A stretch of 64,000 nt of DNA from Eutypa lata (lineage: Eukaryota; Ascomycota; Sordariomycetes; Xylariales; Diatrypaceae): positions 124,001-188,000 of the forward strand of contig JAKULF010000007.1 of NCBI GenBank assembly GCA_022661535.1, in the 5' to 3' direction. The notes under the pieces were generated by a model that saw nothing but the letters and a program-made list of their open reading frames with translations, was not told the DNA's origin and did no database searches. The position numbers and the translations under genes are program-made. Shown one piece after another: positions 14,809-25,136 of this stretch. Numbering within the stretch: position 1 is the stretch's first letter; every line of letters begins with the position of its first letter.

Positions 14809-16892
14809 TCTTCAAGAATGAGTGAGAATCAAAGATTGGGCGATAAAGCAATAATATTAAGGTTGTGAATAGAGCCCGAAACTAATCGAACGTATCCCAT
14901 ACTGACTTGGGAAAGCCCATATATTTAAAACAGGATCTATAGGAGTGCGCCGGCTCGATCCGACCATAAAGTCTCGCCAGTTCCAAGTTGGAAGTTCCAA
15001 AGCATGGGACATCTCATTCTCCTTGGGGGTACCAGGGTCCCTGTTTATGGGGTTATATCTCACGAAACTGTGCAATTCAGGTTTTTTGTAACTGATCTGT
15101 GCTAAGTAACACAGAAGTTCCCAGATCCACGAATTACACTTGCCATGGCTGGGGCCTAACATTGTTATTGACAAGGATAGGGCCGGGTAGAGGGAAATCC
15201 ATTGAGTTACAGTCAGTTTATTTAGCGGGCCCCTTAACATCAACTTGGATGCCACAACCTTTTCACTTCTTAACCCCTATATACCGTAGTGAGTGGGTGG
15301 CAAGTATACTGAGTTGAGGTCTTACTAATCTCTTAGACTTCCATATATACTCAAGAGTATTCATTATTTTGATTTCTACGGCTATCGTGTGAGATGCAAT
15401 ATTAAGCTCCAACTGTGTAGTCGACTAACGTAGTAGGACCGTGTATGTTATCGTTCGCATACCCTTCCTCCAGCGGAGCGTCTTGAACTATATATTAAAA
15501 TAGGTTAGTTAGATTATGTTGTACTTTGTACAGGGCTTTGAAGCTAATATCTACGATAGAGCTACATGTACGATAACGAATGAAAGTTCGTTTCAAGACC
15601 TTGCATCGATCATCACTCCCGGAACAGTTCCTGAAGGCCCCGGGTTTAGTTAAGGGGCGGGGAGGTTATAGATACGAACATGGACCACATTGCGATATCG
15701 TCAAACGTCTAGTCCCTGTAAGGCGGAGACCCTAGAGCGACCATGGAGATGTGTGCAACTATATAATAGTAGGGACGGTCCGGGGATGGAGTTCTAGCCT
15801 CTGGGACAGAAAGACTGCAATGTATGGATGTAGGTATTGCGATTCTCTGTTGGGTATGGTTGGATACCTTGCTAGGATTCGAAGCAAGTTTAGATACGGT
15901 AGAAGGGGGGAGTCCAACTGACAATTTTCAATGTTTCCTGTCTGCAACCAGCGTGTAATAAAAATTGACCATCGGGCATTAATTTCCCTCATTGTTAAAT
16001 CCACGGACGAATACCAAAAAGAGGAGGGACGAACGATTTACACGGCTACATCCGTGGTTTGTGTGGATAGCCGATCTGATCCTAACTGTTTTAAAAGGAC
16101 CCTGAGATGCTAAATCGGCAATTGCCGTTATTTCGCCCCCCCCTAGCACCTTCACATTTGTCCCTAGATGATTTAGTTATACAAATTATGAAATAGTATT
16201 CCCATATTTTTGGAGACCCGAGGTTGTTGATCCTGTAAAAATCTAGATCTTTATGGTGTAACTAGGCACCAGAGTCAAGCAAAGTATTATATACAATTTA
16301 CTTCGTGACAACCCCAGATCCTTGAATAGCGACAGGTATTAGGCCCAATTACGAACTAGTAGTATGATCCACGACACTGTCTAGTGAAGAGCTTGTCCCA
16401 TCAAGAGATGAAAACCAAAGGGTTTGAAATGCTACAGGAAACCCCCTCCACAAGAATAAATAAAAAACGTAAGTCGAATGTGCTTATGAAAAGGTATTCT
16501 TATAGATAGAGTAATACGTACTGCGTGCTTAGTTATTGGATTAAGCAAAAGAAAGAATTTATTCGAGGTAGCGAGGTTATTGTCTACAAACCCCAGGTTT
16601 GATATTCTTATGGAGGGGGTTTACTGTAGTCAGGTTACACATGGTTACACATGGGTCAATAAAAACCGGACCAACTCCATCTGTAAGATTCGGGGATTCT
16701 GTTGCGATAGGATGAACAGGTAAATAACAGGGATACCACACACCGACACGGACGGGCGCAACTAGTGGGATACGTTTATCTTTAGTTGATGAGCGGGCCA
16801 ATATATAAGGAGAATCTAGCTCGAGGTCGTTGTCTTTCTTACTTTGATACATATCAACCCTTTGTAAAATTATCCTTCAGTTACAGATTACA
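14809..16892. other. Intergenic
   Basis: No supported gene. The open frames on either strand are short and lack recognisable domains. A TATATAAGGAG box at about 16801-16811 lies some 85 bp upstream of the kinase-like start and may be its TATA element. Confidence 0.5.
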
Positions 16893-17975
16893 ATGTCCAC
16901 TCCCGATAACCAACAACTTCCCACAGTGCCGGAGGACGTCACGGCCTCATGGCTTGGTCGCGTCCTGGGGCAGAAGGTGAAATCGATTGAGCTCACGGAC
17001 AAGATATTGAATGCAACCGCTAGCAAATTGTTCTATACCATAACATACGAAGATGAGGACAACAAGACCGCCAGGCCAACATATGTCTGTCTGAAGGGAG
17101 GCTTCAACCCTGCCATGCTGGAGATAGAGGGCTACAGGGAGATCCTAATGGCCATGTTCACACGCGAGGTCAAATTTTTCAACATCGTCGCCCCCAAGCT
17201 CACCAATGTCATCCTACCCAAGGTGTGGTGGGCCGGGGCCAACAGCGAGCAAGCGATTCTCGTGATGGATGACTTGAACCATGGCGGCTTTACCTTTGGG
17301 GAAGCCCGGGAAAACTGGCCCGTCGAGCGTGTCAGGGTAGGCGTCGAGCAGCTTGCTGCTTTGCATGCGAGCACCTGGAATATCTCGATGACGGGGGAGT
17401 ATGCATGGCTGACACCCGCGTACGAGCATGTCATCGTCGGCCTTACCCTGATGTGGGATGCTCAGATCCTTGGCCCCGACCGTCCACCATTCCCCGACAT
17501 TATCAAGAACCGGGAGCGAACGGTAGCGGCTATCAAGAAGCACTTTGCCACCAAGAACCCCAAGTTTATCGCCCTGCTACACGGCGATCCGCACACCGGG
17601 AACACTTACATAGACCAACATGGCAACCCTCGGTTCCTCGACTGGCAAACCCTGCACATCGGCTCGGCCTTCCACGACTTCGCCTATTTCATTGTGGGTG
17701 CCTTATCCATCGAGGATCGTAGAGCTCATGAGCTGTCTCTCCTCGAGCTTTACCTCAAGTCCCTGGCTAAATTTGGCGGGCCGTCCTTCTCGGTCCAGGA
17801 CGAAGACGTCCTGACGGAGTATCACAAGTCGTGCATGGCCGGTATTGGATGGATCCTCACACCCTACGACATGCAGCTCAAAGAGCGTGTTATCGCCATG
17901 TGTGAGCGTTACTGTGCGGCTTTCGTGGACCACAAGGTCATTGAGCTCATAGAGTCCCTGCCCGATCCCCAGTAG
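16893..17975 (+). CDS. EcKL/aminoglycoside-phosphotransferase-like kinase
   Basis: A single intronless frame of 360 aa with a good start context (ACAATGTCC). The fold is that of small-molecule kinases related to aminoglycoside/choline phosphotransferases, in the ecdysteroid-kinase-like (CHK/DUF1679) branch. The candidate catalytic-loop motif is HGDPHTGNTY (230-239), with Asp232 as the likely catalytic base. The metal-binding DFG equivalent is FLDWQ (248-252), with Asp250. The N-lobe lysine is probably in VCLKGG (Lys68), and a hinge lies near LVMDDL (123-128). All key positions are present, so it is likely active. Its substrate cannot be told from sequence; a hydroxyl-bearing small molecule is the family expectation. 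It is more GC-rich than the flanking intergenic DNA and has no obvious functional partner nearby. Confidence 0.88.
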   Translation: MSTPDNQQLPTVPEDVTASWLGRVLGQKVKSIELTDKILNATASKLFYTITYEDEDNKTARPTYVCLKGGFNPAMLEIEGYREILMAMFTREVKFFNIVAPKLTNVILPKVWWAGANSEQAILVMDDLNHGGFTFGEARENWPVERVRVGVEQLAALHASTWNISMTGEYAWLTPAYEHVIVGLTLMWDAQILGPDRPPFPDIIKNRERTVAAIKKHFATKNPKFIALLHGDPHTGNTYIDQHGNPRFLDWQTLHIGSAFHDFAYFIVGALSIEDRRAHELSLLELYLKSLAKFGGPSFSVQDEDVLTEYHKSCMAGIGWILTPYDMQLKERVIAMCERYCAAFVDHKVIELIESLPDPQ

Positions 17976-19685
17976 AAGGAAGACGTGGTGGAGTCGATTT
18001 GCGTAGGGGATGCTGGTATAACTAGGGGCTTGAGTATGCGTAGATCTCTCGATTACAAGATGGCGGTATAATGTTTGAGACAGGGTCTAGAATGAGACAT
18101 AATGAGATAACAATTCGCGTTAGGTTTCCACTATATTGACTTAGAGCGGAGGTAAACCCATGAGTGAACATTGAATATGGTTTGGTGATTGATTATGATT
18201 ATATATGGAGTATTGAGTTGTTGATAGTTGTTGAAGTTCATCAATGCATGGACCAATGGGTATTCAATAACAACATCGGCCGAAATTTTCAAGGACAATG
18301 CTTGCTGGCTTGGCTATTACTGGAAAAGAATCCATTGCAGTGGGGTACGTAGTAGTTAGGTAGTGATTACTACGCCGCCAATATACCCTAACTACCGGGT
18401 GTTCCCGAGGCGCAGTGCAGCGGTCTCGTACATATGTTCGGGTTTCCCCATGCAGATCGTCCAACCAACCTCTGTCCTCGATTGCTTTCCCTGATTGTTA
18501 AGCTTGCCTCCTCATCATACGTTGAATTGCATTCTTGAAGCCTGTTTACCTTGAAATATACATGATCCTACGAAGTAGCTTGGCCCTGAAAACAGAATAG
18601 AGCAATGAGGCTTATCTGCATGAATGTATATAACACATAACTACATACCTAGATGAGTCGTCACTTTGCTTCAAGAAGAGACTATACATATTCATTCATG
18701 GACGTACACTTACCTATTAGGCAGGTGTCCACGTGAGTATCAGTCGCTATATACTTGGCTAATATGGAATAGCGCCCCAGATGAAACAGAGTGGGAACGC
18801 CTTTTCCAAGCTGAAAAAGTACTTTGGTGATATGGTCAGTCTTTCATATCAGATAAATCAGACCACTAATAAATGATTATTTGATAATGCTAATAACTAA
18901 CGAGAAAAGTAGTTGGTGAGGATATGATGAGAGCAACGTAGCGATGATCTGACCTGCAGTTAAAGCATTTCCGTATCACCAATTTCTATCTGCATATCGT
19001 TATAGGTCCCTGTACAAAACTACTTTAATGATCCTAGAAGCGTGGAAGTCTAGCCTGACACTACGAAGTTTCTTGCATATTCTTCATGGCTACTATATTC
19101 AGGGTTCTCATGTTCAACATCGTAGAGTGCATACCATTAGAAATCGTGGGGATGGAATTACAAAAGAACTGCGCATATGTTCTTAATCCCCGGTTGCAGG
19201 CATCTCTATGCCTCTTGCTGCACCATAGGCTACGATCCATACGGGGATTGCAGGTTATCAAACCAAGGCTCGAGTCGTTTTTACCACTTTCGTATCATCA
19301 CGTTCATCTCGGGAAAGGGGGTTTGCGAATAAAATTTCCCCGAGTGAGCTGTTGGTAATGGTTCGCTAGTCGCCTTGAAGAACAAGGAGTAATTACGTGA
19401 TTTGCAATCCTCATACGTTTGTGCATTATTTGAAGAAGCCTAAAAAGGTATTCGATCGTATTTACTGGCAGAAATCACCGAGACGGAAATAAAATAAAGA
19501 ATTGTTATCACGAGTATCCTGCCAAGATATGGAAAGGGAAGTGGTTCAAATGACAACCTCATTCTAAATATTTCATTCCTAAAAGCTGCTTGTCTTGTTA
19601 GGTATATACAACCATCTATGAATGATAAACGCCCTGACTTATTCTATGAAACCGTCAAACTTCAACACCCAGACGTTGAGACATA
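17976..19685. other. Intergenic
   Basis: No supported gene. AT-rich sequence without long repeats; probably 3' regions of the two convergent neighbours. Confidence 0.5.
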
Positions 19686-20624
19686 TCATTCTTCTTTTGT
19701 GCTACTTTCCTCCTTCTCCTCTCCATCACCACCCGGCTCCCCTTGCTCCTCTTCTTCCCTGGCTGACACAGATCTCGTAGACGAAGAGTCATCATCCGGG
19801 GTGTTGTAATATACGTACAGTGTATCGTCAACTAACCCGGTATGGTCATTCATCCAGCAGAAATTTAATAGTGTGACTTTATCTGCATCGATAAGTCCGT
19901 CATCATCATCATCATCGTCATCGCTGTCCTCATCCCCACCATCAGCCTCTACCACCTGTTCTGAACCCTCCTTCGGATCAACAGACTCCACCTTCTCCCC
20001 ACCCTCTGGCTTCGGCTTTGGCTCAGGATGTAGCCCATCTCGCAACCCCTGGATCAATATATCCTTCGTGATGCCGACCTCGGGGAACTCATCATCATTG
20101 CTAACACCAACCACGGCAAAGGGTAGCGAATACCCCCCGTCGAGGCAGCACGGACAGCGACCGGAGAGACGAGCGGGGCAGAAGACGAGCCGTAGCAGGT
20201 GGACTCCGGGAGCGGACACGATCGCTTCGGGGATATCGTCGCGCTTAGCCACTTCGTCGCGCATGGCCTCGAATGCAGCCCGGTAGTGGCGGTTGTGTTC
20301 CTCCGCTGACCAGTTCTCGCCTTGGCCGTCTATGGCTGCGGCTGCTTCCATCGCTTCGTCGACGCGCATGGTGATAAGTTGGAGGAGGGAGTCCCATTGC
20401 ACTTTTGTGGCGGGGACATGTGCCTCCTCTTCCTCCTCGGCGTCGTCAATAACATCATCACCTTTGGTGTCGGCTTCGGCCTCGTATCCGTCGTCTCCTG
20501 CTTGTTGGTCGTTATCTTGAGAGGAGGCTTCCGTCTGAGTCGCGACATCCTCCCGCTGAATATCCTCATCAGCGGTGATCGACAGTCCCGCCACCTGGTT
20601 TTCGATGTCTTCTGTGTTCGACAT
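19686..20624 (-). CDS. Acidic protein of unknown function
   Basis: A single frame of 312 aa counted from the first ATG (MSNTEDIENQ, at 20624). The family is not recognised. Three parts are visible. The N-terminus is acidic and Gln/Asp-rich (about residues 1-75). The centre looks folded (about 80-205), with helices around WDSLLQLITMRVDEAMEAA and HNRHYRAAFEAMRDEV, then HLLRLVFCPARLSGRCPCC, whose CxCC cluster could bind metal. The C-terminal part has a run of eight or nine Asp (about 235-243), a short folded-looking stretch (VTLLNFCWMNDHTGLVDDTLYVYYNT) and an Glu-rich tail. No signal peptide or membrane segment is seen. The Asp/Glu tracts suggest a nuclear or nucleolar location, which is inference only. 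Confidence 0.75.
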   Translation of the reverse strand: MSNTEDIENQVAGLSITADEDIQREDVATQTEASSQDNDQQAGDDGYEAEADTKGDDVIDDAEEEEEAHVPATKVQWDSLLQLITMRVDEAMEAAAAIDGQGENWSAEEHNRHYRAAFEAMRDEVAKRDDIPEAIVSAPGVHLLRLVFCPARLSGRCPCCLDGGYSLPFAVVGVSNDDEFPEVGITKDILIQGLRDGLHPEPKPKPEGGEKVESVDPKEGSEQVVEADGGDEDSDDDDDDDDGLIDADKVTLLNFCWMNDHTGLVDDTLYVYYNTPDDDSSSTRSVSAREEEEQGEPGGDGEEKEESSTKEE

Positions 20625-21138
20625 AATTGTTGAAGAGAACTTGTTTCGCACTTTCTTTCTTTCCGGGTCCGAGTTAAGATGCTAACACGAATTTCCGAGT
20701 GTTTAAGAGGTCATTGGTCCTCATATAATCAATGTGGTACAAAGAAGCTTGCTACCCCTTTGTCCCTACACCCCTGAAAGCACAATCGCAACGTTCAGCA
20801 CAAGTGGGCGTGAGAAGGAAAAAGGGACCGGGGATGTGTTTAGCCGTTGGTAGGAGCATTGTTAATAATAATGATTCTTGAGGCTGCAGCATTGTATTCG
20901 AATATTAGTCTCCCTTTCAAGAATAGGCATACAATGAACTGTGATGTGCTTGAGCTGTAGCTCATGTGTCGTCAATAAACGGTCCACTCTGAAATTCTCA
21001 ACTTATACCTACATGCTCTTATAACTTCAAGGGCCTTCTGACAATCCTGAGCCCGCCCCCAGCCAGAAACGCCGCGAAAAGTCGAATCCAGTAGTAACAC
21101 CCACACGCGTATTAGACACAGTCCGGCACGTATTGGCA
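20625..21138. other. Intergenic between two minus-strand genes
   Basis: Promoter of the acidic protein gene and 3' end of SGF29. Nothing specific seen. Confidence 0.5.
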
Positions 21139-22187
21139 TCAACCCCGATATTCAACCACGTAGCGACGAATGACTGCCTGCGTCAAGCTTTCATCGCCCT
21201 CAAATTTGAGGCTGACCTTGCCGTCCGCTGCCATTTCCTGGACCTCTGCCTTATAGAACGTAGTGGAATCTGGGTACATAGCTAGGACGGTCTTTCCTGT
21301 CTCCAAGGGTGGTAAGACAGTTCCCTGTTTGGGGATGTGGATCATGCTGCTGGCACTCGTGCGGAAGTCCTTCTTGACGCCGTGCTCGTCGGGCTCGGCA
21401 TCCAGAACCCTGTAGCGACGAGCTTTGCCCTCACCGCGCACCTCCTGGACGAAGCCTAGTATCCAGTCCGTGTGCTCACTGTTGACAGGTTTCGGTTTGA
21501 ACGCTACTTCATCGTCCTTGGCAAATGTTACCTTGGAACGTATGATGCTTGCTGCGTTTCCTGCCTGGGGCTCAACACTACCGGCTTTAGCTGCCGGGGT
21601 GCTGCCTCTATTGGGTGGCATAGAGTCTCGGTCACCTTTACTAGAGGGTCCGCCCACTCTCCCTCTAGCAGGAGGGTTGGGTGATGGCACGGGAGAATCA
21701 CCAGCGCCATCAAAGTCGTATACGGAGGTCGAGGCAACGGTTTCTTTGACCCGTTGCGTAGCCGATCTCGAACTGGATTGCTCCTGCTCCTGTTCCTTGG
21801 CTTGCGCTACAGCCTTCAGAATCTTGGCATGCTCTATGATAGCCGTGATGTTTTGGCCAGCAGCATCGTTGACCTTTACACCACGACGAAGTAGATTGTC
21901 TAGCTTGCTGTAGTCCTCCATCATAATGGCTTCGAGTTATCGTCATCAGTATAGCTGTGCACATAAAAGAGAAGGCTCGTCGTAAACTCACTGCCCTTGT
22001 CTTTCTTCTCAGCCATGATCTTATCTTGATCCCGAATGGCAAGGACATTAGAACTGCTGTCGTTGAAAGCATTAAGTGCACTAGGGAGCAACTTCTTGAC
22101 ATCCTCCCATAAGTGTAATTCCTCGCCATGGCCCCCAGCTTCTGTGCTACGGTTAGGTCCCCGTGGGCGACTCCTTTGTGAAGACAT
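21139..22187 (-). CDS. sgf29: SAGA complex subunit Sgf29 (tandem Tudor)
   Basis: Two exons, complement(21992-22187, 21139-21929), with a 62-nt GTGAGT intron; product 328 aa. The N-terminal helical part (about 20-115: LHLWEDVKKLLPSALNAF, MMEDYSKLDNLLRRGVKVN, NITAIIEHAKIL) matches the Sgf29 coiled-coil region. A Pro/Ser/Gly-rich linker follows. The C-terminal SGF29 Tudor pair starts near VTFAKDDEVAFKP, with EHTDWILGFVQEV, RRYRVLDAEPDE, TVLAMYPDSTTFYKAEV and VSLKFEGDE. In yeast and animals this domain reads H3K4me2/3 and recruits SAGA acetyltransferase; Tyr/Phe aromatic-cage candidates lie in YPDSTTFYKA. It is divergently arranged with the PMI gene. Confidence 0.92.
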
Positions 22188-23239
22188 AGTACTGAGTTTA
22201 TGAACAGATCAAACCCGGCCACTGAGTGGTTCAGTTATAGCAAGATAAAGGTGTAGCGGAGTGAGCAAATAAACTTGGCTAGGATAGTTGATCGGTCTAA
22301 TATTAGAAGTCTTGAGACGAGCAGTGAGCGGCTGCGGATCAAAGCGAGTAAGATCACTCTTTCCAGCTAAGGCCTCAGGTATAATGAATATGAGGGTATG
22401 AAAGAGCCCAGATATGATTATTCCTACTACTAGTCTTCGCTCACATAACGGTAGAATGGGAAGCTGAATCAGGCAAATATGGCGGAGGGGTAAACTTTAT
22501 ATGGGTATACAGAGATAAATGAAGAGGATGGATAGATGGGTGCGTCCAGCGACTCATCAACACTAAAAATAGCTAAAAAAGGATCAAACTACATGCGCTT
22601 ATATGAAGCTGTGCATGATTGACACGTATAAGTGTCGTACCAAGTCGGTGCCCTTGAGATGGTTATAATATTGAAGTTATAGATTGGCCTAAGAAAGCGG
22701 AATACGTTCAGTTAAAGGAGGCTACATTACAGAGCTAAGACTAATATGGTGGGCGGTAAGGGGAGTAAATCCGGCAGTTTCTTGTTATGTGGGTGGGCGG
22801 TCAAGGGATAACTCTCCACTTTCCACGTGGGGCTTTGCTTAAGTGTTAGTGGCGTCACAGAATAGAATTAGCGCTACTATAGGTACGAAGTAGGCTCTGG
22901 TGGGATGGTGGGCATGGCGGGGTAGTGGTGTATGTATGTGTGTAGTAGTTAGCTTGTAACTACTCTAGGGCATTGAAACTAGACCCAACTCTACCCAGAC
23001 AGGTCACGTAGCCTTCATCGAGTTGCCTTAAGATTCAATAGAGTAGAGAAAGCAGAATCATTCTAAGATATTTATGTAAGTGCTGCTACGTTGAAATCAG
23101 TGTCGATTGTAATTGCTAACCTTTAGGGGCTTGAGCACACAAAACGGATCTGGTAAAAGACGTATAGGAAGATTGACCTTTAGTCAACATCTGGTTTTCA
23201 TATCAACTTCAAGTTGCCTACTCTAACCCATCCCTGAAA
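22188..23239. promoter_or_regulatory. Bidirectional upstream region, SGF29 / PMI
   Basis: About 1.05 kb between two divergent starts, so it must hold both promoters. No specific regulator site is claimed. Confidence 0.5.
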
Positions 23240-24703
23240 ATGTTGCCAAACCCTTTAATTAGACTCCAATGTGGAGTCAACTCCTATGACTGGGGCAAGG
23301 TTGGATCTGAGTCTGCCGCTGCCAAGTTCGCAGCTGCAACACCTTCAGAGACGTTGAACATTCAGTCCGACAAACCCTATGCTGAGGTAAGTATTTACAG
23401 TCTATATATATCATATATATCATATGTATCAACCTACATGTTCATATATGAAAGGCTGATCACATACATGATACAGCTTTGGATGGGCACTCACCCCTCG
23501 AACCCCTCCAAGGATGTCGTCACCGGCCAATCGTTGCTAGAGCTTGTTCAAGGCAACCGTATGCTGTTGGCGCCGTCTGTTCAGGCAAAGTATGGCTCTA
23601 AGCTTCCATTCCTCTTCAAGGTGCTTTCTATCGGCAAGGCACTCTCCATCCAAGCTCACCCCAACAAGAAGCTAGCGGAGCAACTGCACGCGAGAGATCC
23701 CAAGAACTACCCCGATGACAACCACAAGCCGGAAATGGCCATCGCCATTACCGACTTCGAGGGTCTCTGCGGGTTCCGCCCTCTAGGCGAAATCGCCCAT
23801 TTCCTCTCCTCCGTGCCTGCTCTGCGGGGACTAGTGGGCGAGGACGAGGCCAAGTCCTTCATCGCCACCGTCAGAGGCCAGGAAGGCGATGCGTCTTCCG
23901 AGTCCACTACCCAGAACAAGCGAGCTCTGCAATCTGCGTTCGCGGCTCTCATGAAGTCGGCTCAAGAGGACGTCGCCAAGGCAGCCAAGGCTCTCGTTGC
24001 CGATGCCGAGAGCCGAGGCGAGGACTTCGCTGACGGTGGCATCGAGTCTACGAGTGGGGCTACCATGTCGGAGGTAGTTATCCGACTGAACAAGCAGTTC
24101 CCCGACGATGTTGGACTATTTGTCCTGTTCTTCCTCAATTTCGTCAAGCTAGCTCCCGGAGAGGCTATGTTCCTCCAGGCAGATGACATCCATGCCTACG
24201 TCTCGGGAGACATCATCGAGTGCATGGCCGCTAGCGACAACGTCGTCCGGGCTGGATTCACGCCCAAGTTCAAGGACGTGCAGACGCTAGTCGACCTACT
24301 AACGTACAACTACGCCCCTATCGAGGAGCAGAAGATGACGCCTACCGAGTATCCATACGTGGTCTTGAACCGGGCGGCGTATAGCTCTGGTTCTCACGCC
24401 CTTCTATACGACCCACCCATCGACGAGTTCAGCGTTATCCGGAGTGTTCTGAAGGGCGACGCGGCCAAGGCGACTTTCGACCCGATCGACGGACCGAGCA
24501 TCATCATCTGCACCGGTGGAAAGGGGAAGATCTCCGTGGGTGCCAAGGTCGAGGAGGTCAAGGAGGGCTATGTTTTCTTCGTGGGCTCTACGGCCGAGCT
24601 TGTCCTCGAGTCTGAGGGTGGTCCGGATGATGAGTTCACGACATTCAAGGCGTTCTGTGAGGTTGCGGATCATAGTAATGGGAGCGGGGAGGCTCAGCTA
24701 TAA
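23240..24703 (+). CDS. Mannose-6-phosphate isomerase (PMI, type I)
   Basis: Two exons, 23240-23386 and 23477-24703, give 457 aa, a usual length for fungal type I PMI. The enzyme interconverts fructose-6-P and mannose-6-P, feeding GDP-mannose for N-glycans, GPI anchors and cell-wall mannan. Zinc-site motifs are seen: [13 protein letters not shown] (Gln/His), [10 protein letters not shown] (Glu) and [18 protein letters not shown] (His). The active-site Arg lies in [12 protein letters not shown]. The N-terminal [14 protein letters not shown] is also typical. The intron (GTAAGT...GATACAG, 90 nt) is a multiple of three and has no in-frame stop. Removing it joins PYAE to LWMGTHPS, the conserved family junction, so the spliced form is the functional one. 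Confidence 0.95.
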   Translation: MLPNPLIRLQCGVNSYDWGKVGSESAAAKFAAATPSETLNIQSDKPYAEVSIYSLYISYISYVSTYMFIYERLITYMIQLWMGTHPSNPSKDVVTGQSLLELVQGNRMLLAPSVQAKYGSKLPFLFKVLSIGKALSIQAHPNKKLAEQLHARDPKNYPDDNHKPEMAIAITDFEGLCGFRPLGEIAHFLSSVPALRGLVGEDEAKSFIATVRGQEGDASSESTTQNKRALQSAFAALMKSAQEDVAKAAKALVADAESRGEDFADGGIESTSGATMSEVVIRLNKQFPDDVGLFVLFFLNFVKLAPGEAMFLQADDIHAYVSGDIIECMAASDNVVRAGFTPKFKDVQTLVDLLTYNYAPIEEQKMTPTEYPYVVLNRAAYSSGSHALLYDPPIDEFSVIRSVLKGDAAKATFDPIDGPSIIICTGGKGKISVGAKVEEVKEGYVFFVGSTAELVLESEGGPDDEFTTFKAFCEVADHSNGSGEAQL

Positions 24704-25136
24704 AAGAGTGCTTATTTTCGAGAATTCTGTGTTGGAATGGAAAAACACAACATTGAAATTCCGTGGGCTACTCAGGCAAGCCTGTCAGGTAGTTGCAGCG
24801 TCGCGTGCGTATGTAGAAGCATATTTCACGTTTTACTACAGGGGGGTCTTCATCCCCGGGCGTTATTGGCTTCCGTAGACAGTGCCAGATGTCCCATTTT
24901 ATCGTAGCACCAAGAAAACTATATGGCAAATTTTTGAATGCGTGCATACTTCATTGAGTTCCAACTTAGCCTCATCGGGATTTTTTTACTGATGTCAAGA
25001 GCCAGAAAGGCAGACAAGTTACAACGTCGCAGGTAGTTCGCCTTGAATATTTTATTTCACGCTTTCAATATTCTAACAGGAACTAAAGTGATACAAGCGT
25101 AAAGTCTTAGATAATTACTTTTCAGTATATAAACTA
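24704..25136. other. Intergenic, convergent 3' regions
   Basis: Between convergent PMI and the Zn2Cys6 gene. Nothing else seen. Confidence 0.5.

Noticed and set aside
14857..15255. 132-codon open frame on the minus strand
   Set aside because: No domain, no splice support and composition like non-coding DNA.
16893..18000. Horizontally acquired antibiotic-resistance kinase
   Set aside because: The HGDPHTGN motif suggests APH relatives, but EcKL-type kinases are common in fungi and nothing here shows transfer.
19873..20286. Ser-rich plus-strand frame opposite the acidic protein
   Set aside because: It is the antisense shadow of Asp/Glu codons in the real gene.
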